DNA from: Deltaproteobacteria bacterium | GTDB taxonomy: Bacteria > Desulfobacterota > Desulfobacteria > Desulfobacterales > ETH-SRB1 | Assembly: GCA_003647525.1 (NCBI GenBank) | Contig: QMMZ01000128.1 | Span: 1-6,309, forward strand | DNA: 6,309 bases | Direction of reading: 5' to 3' | Part shown: positions 5,137 to 6,309 of the stretch, piece after piece | Position numbering within the stretch: position 1 is the stretch's first letter | Layout of the letters: each line of letters starts with the position of its first letter | Position numbers and translations under genes: made by a program | Notes under the pieces: generated by a model | Database searches by the model: none | Told to the model about the DNA's origin: nothing | What the model saw: the letters and a program-made list of their open reading frames with translations, nothing else

Positions 5137-5514
5137 TTACTTTTTCTCTGCCTTTTCAGCTTTTGCGGGCTCTTTTTCCTTTGCTACGGCTTTTTTGACT
5201 TTTTTAACCCCTTCCTTCGCTTCTTCACTAACTTTCGCAAAAGATTTCACAATTGCCCGTTTCACCGTGTCGCTGGTCAGAACAAAGGTGGCCACGCCCC
5301 CTATAAGCATACCTGTCCAGAAAGAGGAATCGTCTGTCCTGAAAAATCTTCCCAGCCGCTCGGTCACAGTAACAGGGACCTGCGCCGGGGCATAGGTCTG
5401 TCCGTATTTTAATTCATCGTACTTTCTGACCTCGGGATGGCCCTCGGGGGCTTGATCTTTGGGATGGGTATTGGGGCCGTCATTGGTCGATGGATTTGAT
5501 CCTGGTTGATGCAT
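5137..5514 (-). CDS. Membrane-anchored paralogue with DELKYG motif and Lys-rich tail
   Basis: This is a 125-aa protein. ATG 5514 follows AAGGAGGA with 7 nt spacing, and that ribosome site sits directly on the TAA of the previous gene, so translation is coupled. Order of parts: a polar Pro/Gly/His-rich stretch (1-30); DELKYG (33-38); a short basic-aromatic RLGRFF (53-58); a membrane segment SFWTGMLIGGVATFVLTS (64-81) with G68 and G72-G73; and TVKRAIVKSF leading into a Lys/Ala/Glu-rich helical tail (95-125) reminiscent of YtxH-like and histone-like tails. The right-hand neighbour has the same architecture. Glycines in the span could support helix packing. It probably resides in the inner or a compartment membrane with the basic tail in the cytoplasm. 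No enzymatic motif is seen. Confidence 0.75.
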   Translation of the reverse strand: MHQPGSNPSTNDGPNTHPKDQAPEGHPEVRKYDELKYGQTYAPAQVPVTVTERLGRFFRTDDSSFWTGMLIGGVATFVLTSDTVKRAIVKSFAKVSEEAKEGVKKVKKAVAKEKEPAKAEKAEKK

Positions 5515-5520
5515 TTTTTT

Positions 5521-5529
5521 TCCTCCTTA
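5521..5529 (-). promoter_or_regulatory. Stop codon fused to ribosome binding site
   Basis: Read on the minus strand, TAAGGAGGA contains the stop of the large Gly/Pro-rich gene (TAA 5529-5527) and the Shine-Dalgarno of the next gene, whose ATG is 12 nt from the stop. This is a clear sign of translational coupling between the two paralogues. Confidence 0.7.
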
Positions 5530-6309
5530 TTTCTTTTTTTCGTTAATGTCGTGTAATACTTCTGCTTCCACATCCGCAAGCTGTTCCTTGAGTTCTTCAA
5601 CACCCCCTTTGACAGAAGCTGATGCCTTGATTATGGTCTTCATGATCCCCTTCTTAACAGTGGAATTGGTAAGAAGCAAAGTAGCCAGACTCCCGACCAA
5701 AATACCTTTCCAGAAAGAATCATTGTCGAGCTGAAAAAAGCTCGCCAGCCCCGATGGAGCAGAAACATCCTCAGCCATCTCTGGCGTCTGTCCAGGACTT
5801 ACATGATCGGGCTTCTCCATATATGTCCCATACTTCAATTCATCATGACCCGGCTCCTTATGATGGCCTGGTGGAGCGCCCTGCCCGCTTCCGTTGTCAC
5901 CCGTGGCGTAGCCTGCATTGTCAGGGTTTCCCTCTGTTCCCGGGGCATCGTGTGCCTGTGCTGACGAGCCCGCGGGATTTGCGGGCTGGCCTACGCCTTC
6001 GGGTTGGCCCTGTGATTGCTGGCTGCCTGGATTGCCGGGATCGGACGATCCGCCCGTCTGCCCTGTGCCTTGCGATGCGGCCAGCCCTGGCTGCATGTAC
6101 ATGTAAGGTGGGGAAACTCCGTAACCGGGCGGCATCCAATAACCGGGCATTTGTCCCTGGGGAAAACCGCCCTGTGTCATATAATACCCGGGATGCAGAT
6201 TTGGTGACTGAAAATATCCGTACGGAAAAGGTGTCTGCCCGGGAAGAGGCCCGGGCTGTAAACCCGGATTTCCGTCACCAGCGCTCTGAGAAACCGGATT
6301 TCCCTCCTG
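5527..6309 (-). CDS. Gly/Pro/Tyr-rich membrane protein (partial, runs off right edge)
   Basis: The frame is open from the right edge to TAA 5527: 260 residues visible. The ATG at 6180 is internal, because the 43 codons before it stay open with the same composition (NPGLQPGPLPG, PYGYF, HPGYY). The first about 150 residues are disordered and rich in Gly, Pro, Gln and Tyr, with PGYY, PGYW and PGYG repeats. Then come HDELKYG, a bridge, LASFFQLDNDSFWKGILVGS (145-164 counted from the 6180 Met), a glycine-containing membrane span through LATLLLTN, TVKKGIMK, and an amphipathic helix KGGVEELKEQLADVEAEV. The last 100 residues match the downstream gene in order and motif, so the two are paralogues. The Gly/Pro/Tyr region could self-associate or coat a membrane; this is inference. 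The true start lies beyond the window. Confidence 0.75.
   Translation of the reverse strand, partial: QEGNPVSQSAGDGNPGLQPGPLPGQTPFPYGYFQSPNLHPGYYMTQGGFPQGQMPGYWMPPGYGVSPPYMYMQPGLAASQGTGQTGGSSDPGNPGSQQSQGQPEGVGQPANPAGSSAQAHDAPGTEGNPDNAGYATGDNGSGQGAPPGHHKEPGHDELKYGTYMEKPDHVSPGQTPEMAEDVSAPSGLASFFQLDNDSFWKGILVGSLATLLLTNSTVKKGIMKTIIKASASVKGGVEELKEQLADVEAEVLHDINEKKK

Noticed and set aside
4928..5412. Two plus-strand ORFs of about 150 codons
   Set aside because: They are antisense shadows of the two-helix and Lys-rich genes, whose Lys codons read as Phe/Leu; the minus-strand genes have ribosome sites and tight operon spacing.
5527..6180. ATG 6180 as true start of the Gly/Pro-rich gene
   Set aside because: The frame stays open to the window edge with the same composition and no ribosome site precedes 6180.

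Overview
The window looks like part of the chromosome of a Gram-negative anaerobe, most likely a sulfate-reducing or related member of the Desulfobacterota. The evidence is an outer-membrane barrel of the LbtU type, a DUF2325 protein, a short STAS-like protein, a DsrC/TusE-family protein and a DUF5320-type Gly-rich/zinc-ribbon protein, a mix typical of that phylum. Nothing here fixes the genus.

Layout: positions 1-67 hold the last 21 codons of an unidentified plus-strand gene. An AT-rich gap of about 420 bp follows. It carries one hairpin, a good sigma70-type promoter, and a DtxR/IdeR-like operator overlapping the start region of that promoter. The promoter drives a DUF2325 gene (487-888) and then a gene for a two-HTH protein with a C-terminal region like intron-type PD-(D/E)XK endonucleases (945-1934). 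The latter ends in a convergent 104-bp overlap with a minus-strand STAS-like gene (1831-2151).

From 2181 to the right edge everything is on the minus strand. Read in the direction of transcription (right to left) the order is: a Gly/Pro/Tyr-rich protein with one C-terminal membrane segment (open at the right edge, start not seen); its shorter paralogue; a 77-aa two-helix membrane protein; a protein with an HMA_2-like domain but no CxxC; a 44-aa single-span mini-protein; a 62-aa DsrC-like protein lacking both redox cysteines; a broken second copy of the mini-protein; a DUF5320-type zinc-ribbon protein; then, after an operator-bearing gap, an LbtU-type siderophore porin closed by a Rho-independent terminator.

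The tightly packed small-gene operon (6309 to about 3755) is the notable part. Small glycine-rich membrane proteins, a cysteine-free HMA-like protein and a neighbouring siderophore porin suggest a metal-handling, probably iron, membrane compartment related to ferrosome (fez) systems. The P-type ATPase that would make this firm is not in the window and would have to lie beyond position 6309. The two DtxR-like palindromes, before the DUF2325 gene and before the porin, fit an iron-responsive neighbourhood. The iron link and joint function are inference; the gene order, domains and palindromes are read from the sequence.
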